A DNA stretch of 64,000 nucleotides, from NCBI RefSeq assembly GCF_008801835.1, contig NZ_VZOW01000022.1:24350-88349 (forward strand), written 5' to 3'. This DNA is from Cupriavidus pauculus. Its GTDB lineage: Bacteria > Pseudomonadota > Gammaproteobacteria > Burkholderiales > Burkholderiaceae. Positions 8,091-17,407 of this stretch are shown here, in pieces (the first letter of the stretch is position 1; the number at the start of each line of letters is the position of its first letter). The notes beneath the pieces are model-generated. The model was not told the origin of the DNA and did not search any database. It was given only the letters and a program-made list of their open reading frames with translations. The translations under genes were made by a program, and so were the position numbers.

Positions 8091-10511
8091 TCAAGCCTTG
8101 CCGTGATCGATCGCCGCCGGCCGACGTTCAAGGCGCGGCATGGAAGAAGCGCTCAGCGGCATGCCCAGGTACGGATTCATGTTGACGAAATCGGCCTGGT
8201 TGCTGCGTTTTTGCCGCACGCCGTTGAGCACGCCGCCCAGCAGCCGCGCATCGGCGCGCGCCAGCCGCTTGAGCGTTTCGTCCACCTGATCGGGCAGCGT
8301 GGTGTCGGCGCGCAGCACCAGCAACGTCGATCCGGCCAGATTGGCGACGAACGTGGCGTCCGCCACGGCCAGCACCGGCGACGTATCGACCAGCACCAGA
8401 TCGAAGCGCTCGCGGCACATCTGCAGGCAGGCTGTCATGGCCGGGTGCATCAGCAGTTCCGACGGATTGGCCGGAGGAATGCCGGCCGGCAGCACCGACA
8501 GGCCATTTACCACGGTGCGTTGCACGGCTTCCGACAACGGCACATGACCGGCCAGCACTTCGGCCAGGCCCACATCGACGGGCAGGTCGAACCAGCTGCC
8601 CACCTTGCCGCGCCGCAGGTCGGCATCGATCAGCAGCACGCGCTGCCCGGCCTCGGCAAACAGCACGGCCAGATTGACCGACGCGAACGTCTTGCCCGCG
8701 CCTGAGGTGGGACTGGTCACGGCGACGACCTTGTCCGGCGCGGCGCGCAGCGAGAAATGCAAGGCCGCGCGCACGCTGCGCAGCCCTTCCACGGCCATCG
8801 AGTGCGGGGCGTTGCGCGCCAGCAGGAACTGGTCGTGCAGCCCCAGCCGCAGCAGACGCTCGGCGCCGTCCAGATCGTCTTCCTTGTGCTCCGCCAGTTC
8901 GTCCTGCGTGACCAGCGCATGGCCGGGCTGTTGCGTCAGCAGCCCGGTGACCTGCACCTGCGATAGCGCGGCCTGCGCGCGCGCGTCGACCAGGCGCTCC
9001 AGCGCCGCCTGTTCCTGGCTGTAGACCACATCGCCCAGCATCGGCAGCCCCAGCCGCAGTTCGGCATCGCTGACCGTTTCCAGCGCGGGCTTGAAACGCT
9101 GACGCGCGCTCACGCAGACCATCGCCAGGCACAGGCCCATCAGCCCGCCCATCGCGGTGGCTGGCCATGGGCCCATGCCCACCGGGCGGATCGGCACCAG
9201 CGCGCTGTCGAGCACGCGCACCTGCCCGGTGCGGTCGAGCTGCGCCAGCGACAACTGCTCCACTTTGTTGCGCAGGGTCATGTACATGTCTTCGGCCACC
9301 TTGACGTCGCGCGTCAGGCCGACCGACTCGCGCTCGGTGGAGGACAGGTTCTGAAAGCGAGAATCCATGTCGCGCCGTTCGCGGATCAACTGCTGGATCT
9401 GGTTGTCGACCGTCTTGACCTCGTTCGCCTCTTCGGTGAAGCGCTGCAGCAGCTTGGTGCGCTCCAGCCGCAGCAGCGCGATCTGGCGCTGGTAATCCAT
9501 GCTGCCCGACAGGTACGACTGCGCGTCCTGGCTGGGCGCCATGGTGCCGGCCTTCGAGCGATAGCGCGTCAGCGCCGCTTCGGCGCGTTCCAGTTCGGTC
9601 TTCACGCGCGGGATTTCTCCGCTCAGGAAGGCGAGCGTGGCGGCGGTATCGTCGCGGCGCTGCGAGGCCTGGCTGCCGATGAACGATTCGGTAATGCCGT
9701 TGACCAGCGCCGCCGCAGCGGTGCGATCGGCGGTGCGCCAGGCAATGCTGACGGTGCCCGCATCGCCGGGCTGCATGTCGATGCGCAATGCTGCGGCGAC
9801 GTTGTCGACAGTCTGCAGCATGTCGTGCCGCGTCAGCACGAAGCGCGTGCCCGGGCGGCCGTCGATGCGCGACACCAGCAGCGATACGCCGTTGGACTGC
9901 GCGGTCTGGCCGACTGTGCCCGCCAGCAGCTCGCTGTCGCGGTCGTACAGCCGATAGGCGTTGTCGGCAAGCACTTCCAGCGTCAGCGGCACGTTGATCA
10001 GGCGATCGGGCACGGTCATCCTGTCCACCGCAATCTGCTCGCCGCCCCACGCATAGCCAAGCTCCGCGGGCCACGGACCGGCGAGGCGTCCCGGCGTGGC
10101 GAAATGCGCGGCCAGCCCGCCCACCAGCGGCGCGCGCAGCGGCTGCGCGGTGATATCGAGACGCAGGCGCTCCACCACCGGCGCCACCACGGTACGGCTG
10201 CGCAACATGCCAACGTCGAGCGGCACCGACTGCGCCGCCATCGCGTTCATTGCGTTCGACGCGTTCATCGCCGACGTAGCGCCGCGCGCCGCCGCGCCGC
10301 CTTCGCGCGGCTGCAGCACCTGCACCAGCGCGCTGGCTTGATAGACGGCCGGCTGCGACACCGCAATCGCCCATGCCAACGCCGCACCGGCCGCGCCGGT
10401 TGCCAGGACCCACCCGGCGTGATCGACGATGGCGCGTCGCGCGCCTCCACTGCTCGCGGCCGGCATCGAAGCCGCCGCGCCTGCTCCACCCGCAAATGCC
10501 ATCTTGCTCAC
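8091..10511 (-). CDS. Wzc-like polysaccharide co-polymerase / tyrosine autokinase
   Basis: The 806-residue protein has an N-terminal Wzz-like domain (membrane segment at ~33-50, WVLATGAAGAALAWAIAV), a long periplasmic coiled-coil part (~260-420), a second membrane segment (~450-470) and a C-terminal BY-kinase domain. The kinase domain holds Walker A PTSGAGKTF, A' LLIDADLRRG and B LVLVDTSPV. The start is a GTG at 10511 preceded by GGGGGAA. The C-terminus has only one Tyr (NPYLGMP), so the usual Tyr cluster is missing, unlike the partial kinase at 1-582. It follows manC (118-bp gap) and precedes the tandem hydrolase on the same strand. Confidence 0.92.
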   Translation of the reverse strand: MSKMAFAGGAGAAASMPAASSGGARRAIVDHAGWVLATGAAGAALAWAIAVSQPAVYQASALVQVLQPREGGAAARGATSAMNASNAMNAMAAQSVPLDVGMLRSRTVVAPVVERLRLDITAQPLRAPLVGGLAAHFATPGRLAGPWPAELGYAWGGEQIAVDRMTVPDRLINVPLTLEVLADNAYRLYDRDSELLAGTVGQTAQSNGVSLLVSRIDGRPGTRFVLTRHDMLQTVDNVAAALRIDMQPGDAGTVSIAWRTADRTAAAALVNGITESFIGSQASQRRDDTAATLAFLSGEIPRVKTELERAEAALTRYRSKAGTMAPSQDAQSYLSGSMDYQRQIALLRLERTKLLQRFTEEANEVKTVDNQIQQLIRERRDMDSRFQNLSSTERESVGLTRDVKVAEDMYMTLRNKVEQLSLAQLDRTGQVRVLDSALVPIRPVGMGPWPATAMGGLMGLCLAMVCVSARQRFKPALETVSDAELRLGLPMLGDVVYSQEQAALERLVDARAQAALSQVQVTGLLTQQPGHALVTQDELAEHKEDDLDGAERLLRLGLHDQFLLARNAPHSMAVEGLRSVRAALHFSLRAAPDKVVAVTSPTSGAGKTFASVNLAVLFAEAGQRVLLIDADLRRGKVGSWFDLPVDVGLAEVLAGHVPLSEAVQRTVVNGLSVLPAGIPPANPSELLMHPAMTACLQMCRERFDLVLVDTSPVLAVADATFVANLAGSTLLVLRADTTLPDQVDETLKRLARADARLLGGVLNGVRQKRSNQADFVNMNPYLGMPLSASSMPRLERRPAAIDHGKA

Positions 10512-10629
10512 GACATTCCCCCTGTTGCTCCACCTGCTGCCTGACCCGTTGCTGCCAAAACCATCGGCGATGCGATGGTTCGCGCCGGTGCACCGCCCGT
10601 ACGCGTTGCCATGGTCTGCGCCATGGCCG

Positions 10630-12189
10630 CTATTTGCGCCCGTAGTTGTCGTCGAAGCGGACGATATCGTCTTCGCCCAGATACGCGCCCGATTGCACCT
10701 CGATGATTTCCAGCGGCGTCTTGCCCGGGTTTTCCAGCCGGTGCAGCGTGCCGATGGGGATGTAGGTGGACTGGTTTTCCGAAAGGATGCTGACGGTGTC
10801 GCCGCACGTCACGCGCGCGGTGCCGCGCACCACTACCCAGTGTTCCGCGCGGTGATAGTGCATCTGCAAGGACAGGCTCGCGCCCGGTTCCACCACGATG
10901 CGTTTCACCTGGAAACGCTCGCCGTGGTCGATCGAGTCATAGCAGCCCCAGGGCCGCCGCACCTTGCGATGGTTGACCACCTCGGCGCCGTGTTCCATGC
11001 GCAGCCGCTGCACCACGTTCTTGACGTCCTGCACGTGCGCCTTGTCGACCACCAGTACGGCGTCGGCGGTTTCCACCACCACCACGTCGTGCACGCCCAC
11101 GCACGCAATCAGCCGCCCTTCCGAATGGGCCAGGCACGACGACGCGCCATCGAACAGCACGCGACCGCGCGCGGCGTTGCCAAAGGCGTCCTTCGGCGCG
11201 ATATCCCAGATCGCCGCCCACGACCCCACATCCGACCAGCCGGCGTCGACCGGCACCAGCATGCCGTGCACGTCGGGCAGCGCGTCGAGCTGTTCCATCA
11301 CCGCGTAGTCGATCGAATCGGACGGGCACGCCTCGAAGGCGGCCTTGTCCAGGCTCAGCACCCCGCCCTTGCCGGCGGGCTCGGCATTTTCGTAGGCGGC
11401 GCGGCACTGGCGATACATGTCCGGTTGCAACTGGCTCAGCGCCTGCAGCCAGACCGAGGCGCGCACCACGTAGACGCCGCTGTTCCACCAGTAGTCGCCC
11501 GATGCCACGTAATGGCGGGCCAGTTCCAGATGCGGCTTCTCGACGAAGCGTTCGAGCGGCAGCGCGCCGTCGGCGCCGGCCTTGCCGCTGCGGATATAGC
11601 CAAACCCGGTTTCGGGCGCGCACGGCCGCACGCCCAGCGTGACGATGGCGCCGCGGTCGGCATGCTGCACGGCCACTGCCAGCGCGGCGCGGAACGCGTC
11701 CGGATCCATCACGGCGTGATCCGCCGGGGTCGCCACCAGTACGGCGTCGCCATGATCGCCCGCATGGGCCAGCGCGTGCAGTGCGGCCACGGTCAGCGCC
11801 GGGGCGGTATTGCGTCCGCATGGCTCGGTCACGATGCGCGCGGGCTTGCCGCAGCGATTCATCATGTCGGCGATCATGAAACGGTGTTCGTCGCCGCACA
11901 CCACGATCTGCGGCGCCTCCACGCCTGCGCTGCGTCCTGCCAGCACCGCCATGCCGTCGAGCCGGCGCGCGGTGGCTTCGAGCAACGTGTCCTCGGCCAC
12001 CAGATTGAGCAGCTGCTTGGGAAACTGTTCGCGCGACAACGGCCACAGCCGCGTGCCGGCGCCGCCCGCCAGGATCACGGGCTGGATCAACGCCTGGGGC
12101 ATGGCGGCAGCGCCCGCGCCTGCATCCGCCACGTCGATCACGGTGTGGATGGCGGCGGGCGAACGCGGTGTCCCGGTTGGATTTCTCAT
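10630..12189 (-). CDS. manC: Mannose-1-phosphate guanylyltransferase / mannose-6-phosphate isomerase
   Basis: The ~519-residue type II PMI/GMP protein has the pyrophosphorylase signature GGAGTRLWPLSREQFPKQ near residue 41 and FVEKP in the sugar-binding part. The C-terminal cupin isomerase domain holds RPWGCYDSIDHGERFQVKRI and QMHYHRAEHWVVVRGTA. It makes GDP-mannose for the polysaccharide. Two adjacent ATGs (12192, 12189) follow AGGAGG; 12189 has the better spacing, and the ~30 residues before the conserved core look like an extra N-terminal tail, so a later start is possible. First gene of a manC-wzc-hydrolase operon, divergent from a DUF1839 gene. Confidence 0.92.
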   Translation of the reverse strand: MRNPTGTPRSPAAIHTVIDVADAGAGAAAMPQALIQPVILAGGAGTRLWPLSREQFPKQLLNLVAEDTLLEATARRLDGMAVLAGRSAGVEAPQIVVCGDEHRFMIADMMNRCGKPARIVTEPCGRNTAPALTVAALHALAHAGDHGDAVLVATPADHAVMDPDAFRAALAVAVQHADRGAIVTLGVRPCAPETGFGYIRSGKAGADGALPLERFVEKPHLELARHYVASGDYWWNSGVYVVRASVWLQALSQLQPDMYRQCRAAYENAEPAGKGGVLSLDKAAFEACPSDSIDYAVMEQLDALPDVHGMLVPVDAGWSDVGSWAAIWDIAPKDAFGNAARGRVLFDGASSCLAHSEGRLIACVGVHDVVVVETADAVLVVDKAHVQDVKNVVQRLRMEHGAEVVNHRKVRRPWGCYDSIDHGERFQVKRIVVEPGASLSLQMHYHRAEHWVVVRGTARVTCGDTVSILSENQSTYIPIGTLHRLENPGKTPLEIIEVQSGAYLGEDDIVRFDDNYGRK

Positions 12190-12491
12190 CATGCCTCCTG
12201 CTCGTTCCTGCGTACGGGATTGCGGCCGTTCGTACCTTGCGCGGCGCGCGGCGCGAACGCCCGCGCGCGCTCCTCGGCCAGAGAGAGTGGGCCCAGTGTA
12301 GGAATGCGCAGTGCCAGACCTCTGTTCGATTCCGCACACGCTTGGGCGGGCGCGGCGCCCTGGCGCACGCGCCGGCTTTGTTGGACACCGTACCGATTGG
12401 CGCGCGCGCCTGGGCTCCAATGCAGATGGCCGCGCACGCGCCTGGCCGACCGGCGCAGGGCCGGTTGCGATCCGAACCCGGAGGACAAGAG
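12190..12491. promoter_or_regulatory. Divergent region between manC and the DUF1839 gene
   Basis: This 302-bp GC-rich gap holds the start signals of both flanking genes, including AGGAGG for manC and GGAGGA for the DUF1839 gene. No clear operator or promoter motif was recognised. Confidence 0.5.
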
Positions 12492-13544
12492 ATGGAGCAC
12501 AGCACAGCGCATGCCGTGGCGGACACGCCATTCGATCCGTCTGCTTCGCCTGATCCGCAGGCGGCCCGCCCCGTCGTCGCGCCGCCCCGGCTGCTGCACG
12601 GCGATACGGCGATCTGGCAGGAAACCAACTGCTACATGGATCTGTGGATCGAACTGCTCTATGGCTGGCATCTCGATCCGCGCGCTGCGCTGCCCTTCAC
12701 CGTCGCGCAGGATTACGAAGGCGATCACTTCACGTTCTTCAAGTATCCGCAGGCCGATCTGGAACTGCTGTACGGCACCGTGGTGCAGGAAACGGCGGTC
12801 TACGACACACTCGAAGCCCATATCGCCGAACAGGTGCAGCGCGGCCACGCCATGCTGGTTGAGGTGGACAGCTACTACCTGCCCGACACGCGCGCCACGG
12901 CCTATCGCACCGGCCACGTCAAGACCACCATCGCCATCGACGCGATCGAACCCGCCGCGCAGCGGCTGTCCTACTTTCATAGCCTGGGCCACTACACGGT
13001 GGACGGTGACGATTACCGCGGCCTGATGCGGATCACGCCGGAGCTGAGCGGCAACGGCAATATCCTGTTTCCGTACGCCGAGTGTGCCAAGCGCGTGCGG
13101 CCCGCGCTGCAGGGGCGCGCACTGGCCAATGCCGTGGCGCAACTGATGCGCCGCCATCTCGGGCGGCGTCCGGCACGCAATCCGGTGTCGCGCTGGCGCA
13201 CCGAATTCCCGGCGCAGGTCGACACCATCCTCGCGCGCGGCGATGCGTACTTCCACCACTACGGCTTTAACCTGCCGCGCCAGCTGGGCGCCAATTTCGA
13301 GATGCTTCAGCACTGCCTGAACTGGCTGGGCGAACACGGCTATCCGGTGCCGACCGCCGTGAGCGGCGCGGCCGAGGCCATCGCAGCCGAATGCAAGGTG
13401 CTGCAGTTCCGCCTGGCGCGCGCCGTGGCGCGGCGCCGTGCCGATGCATGCAGCGAATGCCTCGACAATCTGGAGTCCGCCTACGACACCGCCATCAGCG
13501 GCCTGGTGTCCTCTTTCGGCACGATCGATCCTGCCCATGCCTGA
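12492..13544 (+). CDS. DUF1839-family protein (copy 1)
   Basis: This 350-residue soluble protein is homologous to the product of 17404-18390. Shared blocks include the openings LLHGDTAIWQETNCYMDLW and ALHGGNPVWSHANRHIDLW, then LPFTVAQDYEGD / LPFTVTLDFEGD, LLEVD(N/S)Y, and the end CSECLDNLES / CEDCLEQLEM. DUF1839 proteins are of unknown biochemistry and commonly sit beside aminoacyl-carrier-protein ligase genes, as here. GGAGGACAAGAG precedes the ATG at 12492. Monocistronic, followed by a strong hairpin. The function is probably tied to the carrier-protein operon at 14.8-20.8 kb (inference). Confidence 0.8.
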   Translation: MEHSTAHAVADTPFDPSASPDPQAARPVVAPPRLLHGDTAIWQETNCYMDLWIELLYGWHLDPRAALPFTVAQDYEGDHFTFFKYPQADLELLYGTVVQETAVYDTLEAHIAEQVQRGHAMLVEVDSYYLPDTRATAYRTGHVKTTIAIDAIEPAAQRLSYFHSLGHYTVDGDDYRGLMRITPELSGNGNILFPYAECAKRVRPALQGRALANAVAQLMRRHLGRRPARNPVSRWRTEFPAQVDTILARGDAYFHHYGFNLPRQLGANFEMLQHCLNWLGEHGYPVPTAVSGAAEAIAAECKVLQFRLARAVARRRADACSECLDNLESAYDTAISGLVSSFGTIDPAHA

Positions 13545-13612
13545 GCGCCGTGCCCGCTGCTGAAGCGCGCAGCGCGCGGCGCGCGGCGGCCGGCGCGCAC
13601 GCATCAACGAAA

Positions 13613-13660
13613 ACGCCTCTCGCGTCGCGCCACCGTCAGGCGGCGCGATGCGAGAGGCGT
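13613..13660. terminator. Long hairpin between convergent DUF1839 and Crp-type genes
   Basis: Arms 13613-13631 (ACGCCTCTCGCGTCGCGCC) and 13642-13660 pair at 18 of 19 positions plus a wobble, with a 10-nt loop. AACGAAAA lies on the left (a weak U-tract for the minus strand). Its place between convergent genes fits a bidirectional terminator. Confidence 0.65.
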
Positions 13661-13685
13661 CTGCCATCGTGCGCGCGATGGCCGC

Positions 13686-14414
13686 TCAGGCGTGCGCCAG
13701 CGCCAGCGCCGGCAACAGGCGATCGTACTCGCGCTTGACCAGCTTGTAGCACTCGCACGAATGCTTCTCGAGCCCGCAGCGGTCCAGTACAGTGATATGG
13801 CCGCGGCTGTGGTGGATCAGTCCCAGGTCCTCCAGCTTGCCGGCCGCTTCGGTCACGCCTTCGCGCCGCACGCCCAGCATGTTGGCGATTACCTGCTGCG
13901 TGATCACGAGTTCGTTGCTGCTCATGCGGTCGATCGCCAGCAGCAGCCAGCGGCACAGTTGCTTGTTAAGCGAATGATGGCGATTGCAGGCGGCGGTCTG
14001 CGCGATCTGCGTGAGCACGGCCTGCACATAGAGCAGTGTCACGCGCTGCAGTGCCGGCAGCTGGGCCAGTTCGCCACGCAGCACACGCGCCGGAATGCGG
14101 TACGCAAAGCCGGGGCTGCGCACTTCCACACGGCTGGGCATGGTGTCGCCGCCCGTCACCACGGGAATGCCAACCAGGCCTTCGTTGCCGACGGCCGCAA
14201 ATTCCACCGTGGCGCCGTCCTCCAACAGCGACAGCAGCGACACCACCGAGGTGGTGGGGAAATACACATGGACGATGCGCTGGCCGGAATCGGTCAGCAG
14301 CTCCCCTGCACGCAGGCGGACCAGTTCGAAGTGGCGCGACAGGGCGTCCCATTCATGACGCGGCAGTGCGCTGAGCAGATGATTGACATGCAAGTCCGAC
14401 CGATGCGTGATCAT
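13686..14414 (-). CDS. Crp/Fnr-family transcriptional regulator
   Basis: The 242-residue protein has a cyclic-nucleotide-binding-like beta-roll (GELLTDSGQRIVHVYFPTTSVVSLL, residues ~37-110), the dimer helix, and a winged HTH (LVITQQVIANMLGVRREGVTEAAGKLEDLGLI, ~168-205). There is no FNR-type N-terminal cysteine cluster, so it is not an obvious Fe-S sensor; Cys residues cluster only near the C-terminus (CGLEKHSCECYK). GGAGAG precedes the ATG. It sits alone inside the EPS locus and may control it (inference). Confidence 0.88.
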   Translation of the reverse strand: MITHRSDLHVNHLLSALPRHEWDALSRHFELVRLRAGELLTDSGQRIVHVYFPTTSVVSLLSLLEDGATVEFAAVGNEGLVGIPVVTGGDTMPSRVEVRSPGFAYRIPARVLRGELAQLPALQRVTLLYVQAVLTQIAQTAACNRHHSLNKQLCRWLLLAIDRMSSNELVITQQVIANMLGVRREGVTEAAGKLEDLGLIHHSRGHITVLDRCGLEKHSCECYKLVKREYDRLLPALALAHA

Positions 14415-14824
14415 GTTTTTCTCTCCTTACGACCCAGGAGCGACCATCGGTGTGCGCGCCAGCAGACAACGCCCGCATGGCGTGTGACCCGACTTCGCCG
14501 CCCCACCCATTGCAGATGTTGGCGAATGCCTGACAGCCTTGCGGCCGTCACCCGTGAAACTCACCGACGCCAGGCTTGCTTCGGCCCGCTGCGGTTTTGT
14601 CTTTCGTTGTTGACTGTATTAAGTGCCATGCAGAACAGAATCGACACTAGGCAGACGGATAGGTCGGGCCGTCATGCTTTGGTAGGTTGGATGGAGGGCA
14701 AACGGACGAGAAGCGCGCGCCGCGGCGGAGGTGGGGATACTGGCCGGGTGGCGGAGGGAAATGTGCGGCGCCGCGCCAGGGGCGGCCTGGCGGGCGGTGC
14801 GACAAAGGTTGGAGAAGGATGAGA
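14415..14824. other. Intergenic, upstream of the Crp-type gene
   Basis: This 410-bp gap holds the promoter of the Crp-type gene and the 3' end of the GH2 operon. A TTGACT/TATTAAG pair near 14610 is too closely spaced for a sigma-70 promoter. No gene or terminator hairpin was recognised. Confidence 0.4.
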
Positions 14825-17407
14825 TCAGGCGTCGTAAGCGAGCGGGCGATCCGCGTTCAACGCGGCGATCTCGCCCGAAGGGATGGCGCCGGCGCCGGCC
14901 ATGCCGGCCGTATCGTGCATCAGGCGGATGCGCCGCGATTCGCCCGGGCCGAGGTGGAACCAGTCGGTCTCCGGCAGATAGGCGTGGTCGTCGATATGCA
15001 CCCAGCGCGCAAAGCGCTGCGCCCTGACGGTCAGCCACCAGACGCCGTCTTCGCACGCCACGCTGGCGCGCAGGCCCGGGTCGCGCAGCGCGCTGGCGCG
15101 CCGGTCGGGCAGGAAGACGGACTGGCTGAGCAACCGGTTGCCTGGCGCTGGCGGCTCGCCTGGCGCCGCGTCATCGGGCGCATCGTCGTGCAGCGTGGCT
15201 ATCACCACGTCGTGCGCGGGGGGCCCGAAGCGGTACGCGTAGGTGAAATCGAAAAAATGGTCGAGCAGGGCCGCTGCCTCCAGCCGGCGCGATTCGCGCG
15301 ACGCGAGCGTCAGCGTCCGCGTGGCCTGCGCCGCCGTGAATTCGCCATCGCGCAGGCAACGCAGCGTCAAGCGCACGGTGCGCGGCGCGGCGGTCTCGTT
15401 GATCAGATGGATGTGCAGCCCGTTCAGGCCCTCATCCGTCAGGATGACCTGCAACGGCTGCCAGATCTGCCGCAACGCATGCCACGCCGATTTCGGCCGC
15501 GCGCGCGCATCGACGATGCCCCAACCCGGGCCCGGCAACAGGTCCTGCAACTGCCACACCAGGCCGCCCTGGCAGGTGGAGCCGGTGCGACGCCACTCGC
15601 CGAACACCTCGGTCATGATTTCTGCCACCACTGCGCGCGACAGCGCCAGATAGCGCGCGGGGCGCTCGTAGCGCAGGCGCGGCGGATCGACGTCATAGAG
15701 CGCGCGCAGATAGAAGTCGCGGATGTCCTCGAAATCCCACGACGACCCGGCGTCGCGCGGCACGCGCGCCTTCCAGCGCGGATCGTGCAGCGGCTGCGAA
15801 AGCCCGGCCTCGGCGAGCGTGCGCGTGCACGGCACGTTGGCAAACGCCAGGCATTCCGACGTGAAACGCACGTTGGCCAGCCGCGCGTCGGCAAGGGGGC
15901 GCTGATAGGCGCCCACGCCGTAGTAGTGCGACACGCCAGTATTGGGCTGGAACGGCCATGCGCCTTCGCTTGGCGAGTTGCGCACGTAGACCACGTCGGG
16001 GCGATGCGTGCTGACGAGTGCGGGAATCAGGGTATCGAACAGCGGTTGGCGCCACGCGTCGCGCGGCGCGCCCATCATTGCCGCCTGCTGCTCGGCTTCG
16101 CTGCCGCCGCACAGTACGGCCAGGCTCGGATGCGCGCGCGTCGATGTCAGCCATTGCGATACTTCGCGTCGCGCATCGTCCGCAAACGCGCTGCCCAGGC
16201 TCGATTCGCCGCCATAGTCGAAGTTGGCGAACATGAAGTCCTGCCACACCATCAGGCCCAGTTCGTCGCACTGGCGATAGAACGCCTCGCCCGGATAGCA
16301 GGTGACACCGCTCACGCGGACCATATTGGCGCCGGCATCGCGCGCGAGCCGCAGCCAGCGCGCCACGGCTTCATCAGTATCGGCCAGACCGGGCAGATCG
16401 TGGCTCGACACGCAGGCGCCGCGGCAGAACACGCGCTCGCCGTTCACGCGCAACGCGAACGCGCCCGCGTCCCCGTCGCGGTCCTCGACAATCGTGCGAA
16501 ATCCCACGCGTCCGCAGGCCATCACATGTCCGCCCACGCTGGCGTCGATGCGATACAGCGCCGCGTCGCCATGGGTGTGCGGCCACCAGCGCTGCGCGTC
16601 ACTTACGCGCAGGGTGCCGGAAAGCGTATGCGCATCGATGCGCCGCAGGTCGCCATGCCACACGGCGTGGTCCGGACCGATCGCCGAAAACGCGCCATGC
16701 GCAGGCGCCTCGCCGGGAAAATGCAGCTGCAGCGCCACCACGCCGTCCGCGCCCTCGATCTGGCTGGACAACTCGGCGCGCACGCCGTGCGTGGGATCGC
16801 TGCCGGCCGGATCGAGCAATTCGATGTCGCGCCACGGCCCCACCGCGTGTACGGGCGGACACCAGCCCGGCATATGCCCGAGCAGCGTGGTGCGCACCGC
16901 GCGCAAGGTGGGCGGCTGGATCATGCGCGGCTTCCATCGCACCGGGCCGCGCTGCGTGCGCAGCCACGGATGCATGGCGCGGAAGCACAGGTGCAGCACG
17001 TTGTCGGCGCCGGCCAGTTCCACCTCTACCTGGTGCGCGGCGAACATGTGGTGCGTGGTCAGCACGTTCACGCCGTTGAGCCAGACCTCGGCGATGGTGG
17101 CCAGGCCATTGAACCGCAGCAGCCGTCGCCCGCTGCCGGAAAAATGCAGCCGATACCAGTAGTCATGCTGGTGCAGCGGCGGCGGCGCGGCGTCGTCCCA
17201 GCGCTTGGCCGCGCGCAGCGCCGCGGCCACGGTGCCGGGCACGATGGCGGGCAGCCAATGGCCGGTATCGGACAGCTCACCCGGATGCGCCGCCGCGTTG
17301 GCAAACGTTTCCAGCAGGGTCCAGTCGCCTTCGAGCCGCGACGGACCGACGGCCACGCCGGGCCGCAGGATTGGCAGCAAGGCTGGTGCGGGGTCGCGCG
17401 CGGTCAT
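14825..17407 (-). CDS. GH2 glycosidase, beta-mannosidase-like
   Basis: The 860-residue protein has the GH2 layout: jelly-roll sugar-binding domain with AEVWLNGVNVLTTHHMF (~105-120), immunoglobulin-like domain, then a TIM barrel holding NMVRVSGVTCYPGEAFYRQC and GLMVWQDFMFANFDYG. The acid/base motif reads LAVLCGGSEAE (Ser-Glu instead of Asn-Glu); the probable nucleophile is in RFTSECLAF. No signal peptide is evident, so it appears cytoplasmic. The start overlaps the stop of the upstream DUF1839 gene as ATGA. Last gene of the carrier-protein operon, which is an unusual place for a glycosidase. Confidence 0.85.
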   Translation of the reverse strand: MTARDPAPALLPILRPGVAVGPSRLEGDWTLLETFANAAAHPGELSDTGHWLPAIVPGTVAAALRAAKRWDDAAPPPLHQHDYWYRLHFSGSGRRLLRFNGLATIAEVWLNGVNVLTTHHMFAAHQVEVELAGADNVLHLCFRAMHPWLRTQRGPVRWKPRMIQPPTLRAVRTTLLGHMPGWCPPVHAVGPWRDIELLDPAGSDPTHGVRAELSSQIEGADGVVALQLHFPGEAPAHGAFSAIGPDHAVWHGDLRRIDAHTLSGTLRVSDAQRWWPHTHGDAALYRIDASVGGHVMACGRVGFRTIVEDRDGDAGAFALRVNGERVFCRGACVSSHDLPGLADTDEAVARWLRLARDAGANMVRVSGVTCYPGEAFYRQCDELGLMVWQDFMFANFDYGGESSLGSAFADDARREVSQWLTSTRAHPSLAVLCGGSEAEQQAAMMGAPRDAWRQPLFDTLIPALVSTHRPDVVYVRNSPSEGAWPFQPNTGVSHYYGVGAYQRPLADARLANVRFTSECLAFANVPCTRTLAEAGLSQPLHDPRWKARVPRDAGSSWDFEDIRDFYLRALYDVDPPRLRYERPARYLALSRAVVAEIMTEVFGEWRRTGSTCQGGLVWQLQDLLPGPGWGIVDARARPKSAWHALRQIWQPLQVILTDEGLNGLHIHLINETAAPRTVRLTLRCLRDGEFTAAQATRTLTLASRESRRLEAAALLDHFFDFTYAYRFGPPAHDVVIATLHDDAPDDAAPGEPPAPGNRLLSQSVFLPDRRASALRDPGLRASVACEDGVWWLTVRAQRFARWVHIDDHAYLPETDWFHLGPGESRRIRLMHDTAGMAGAGAIPSGEIAALNADRPLAYDA

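Noticed and set aside
8128..10593. 821-codon open frame overlapping wzc in another frame
   Set aside because: Arg/Gly/Ala-rich with no motifs; the wzc frame has intact Wzz and kinase motifs.
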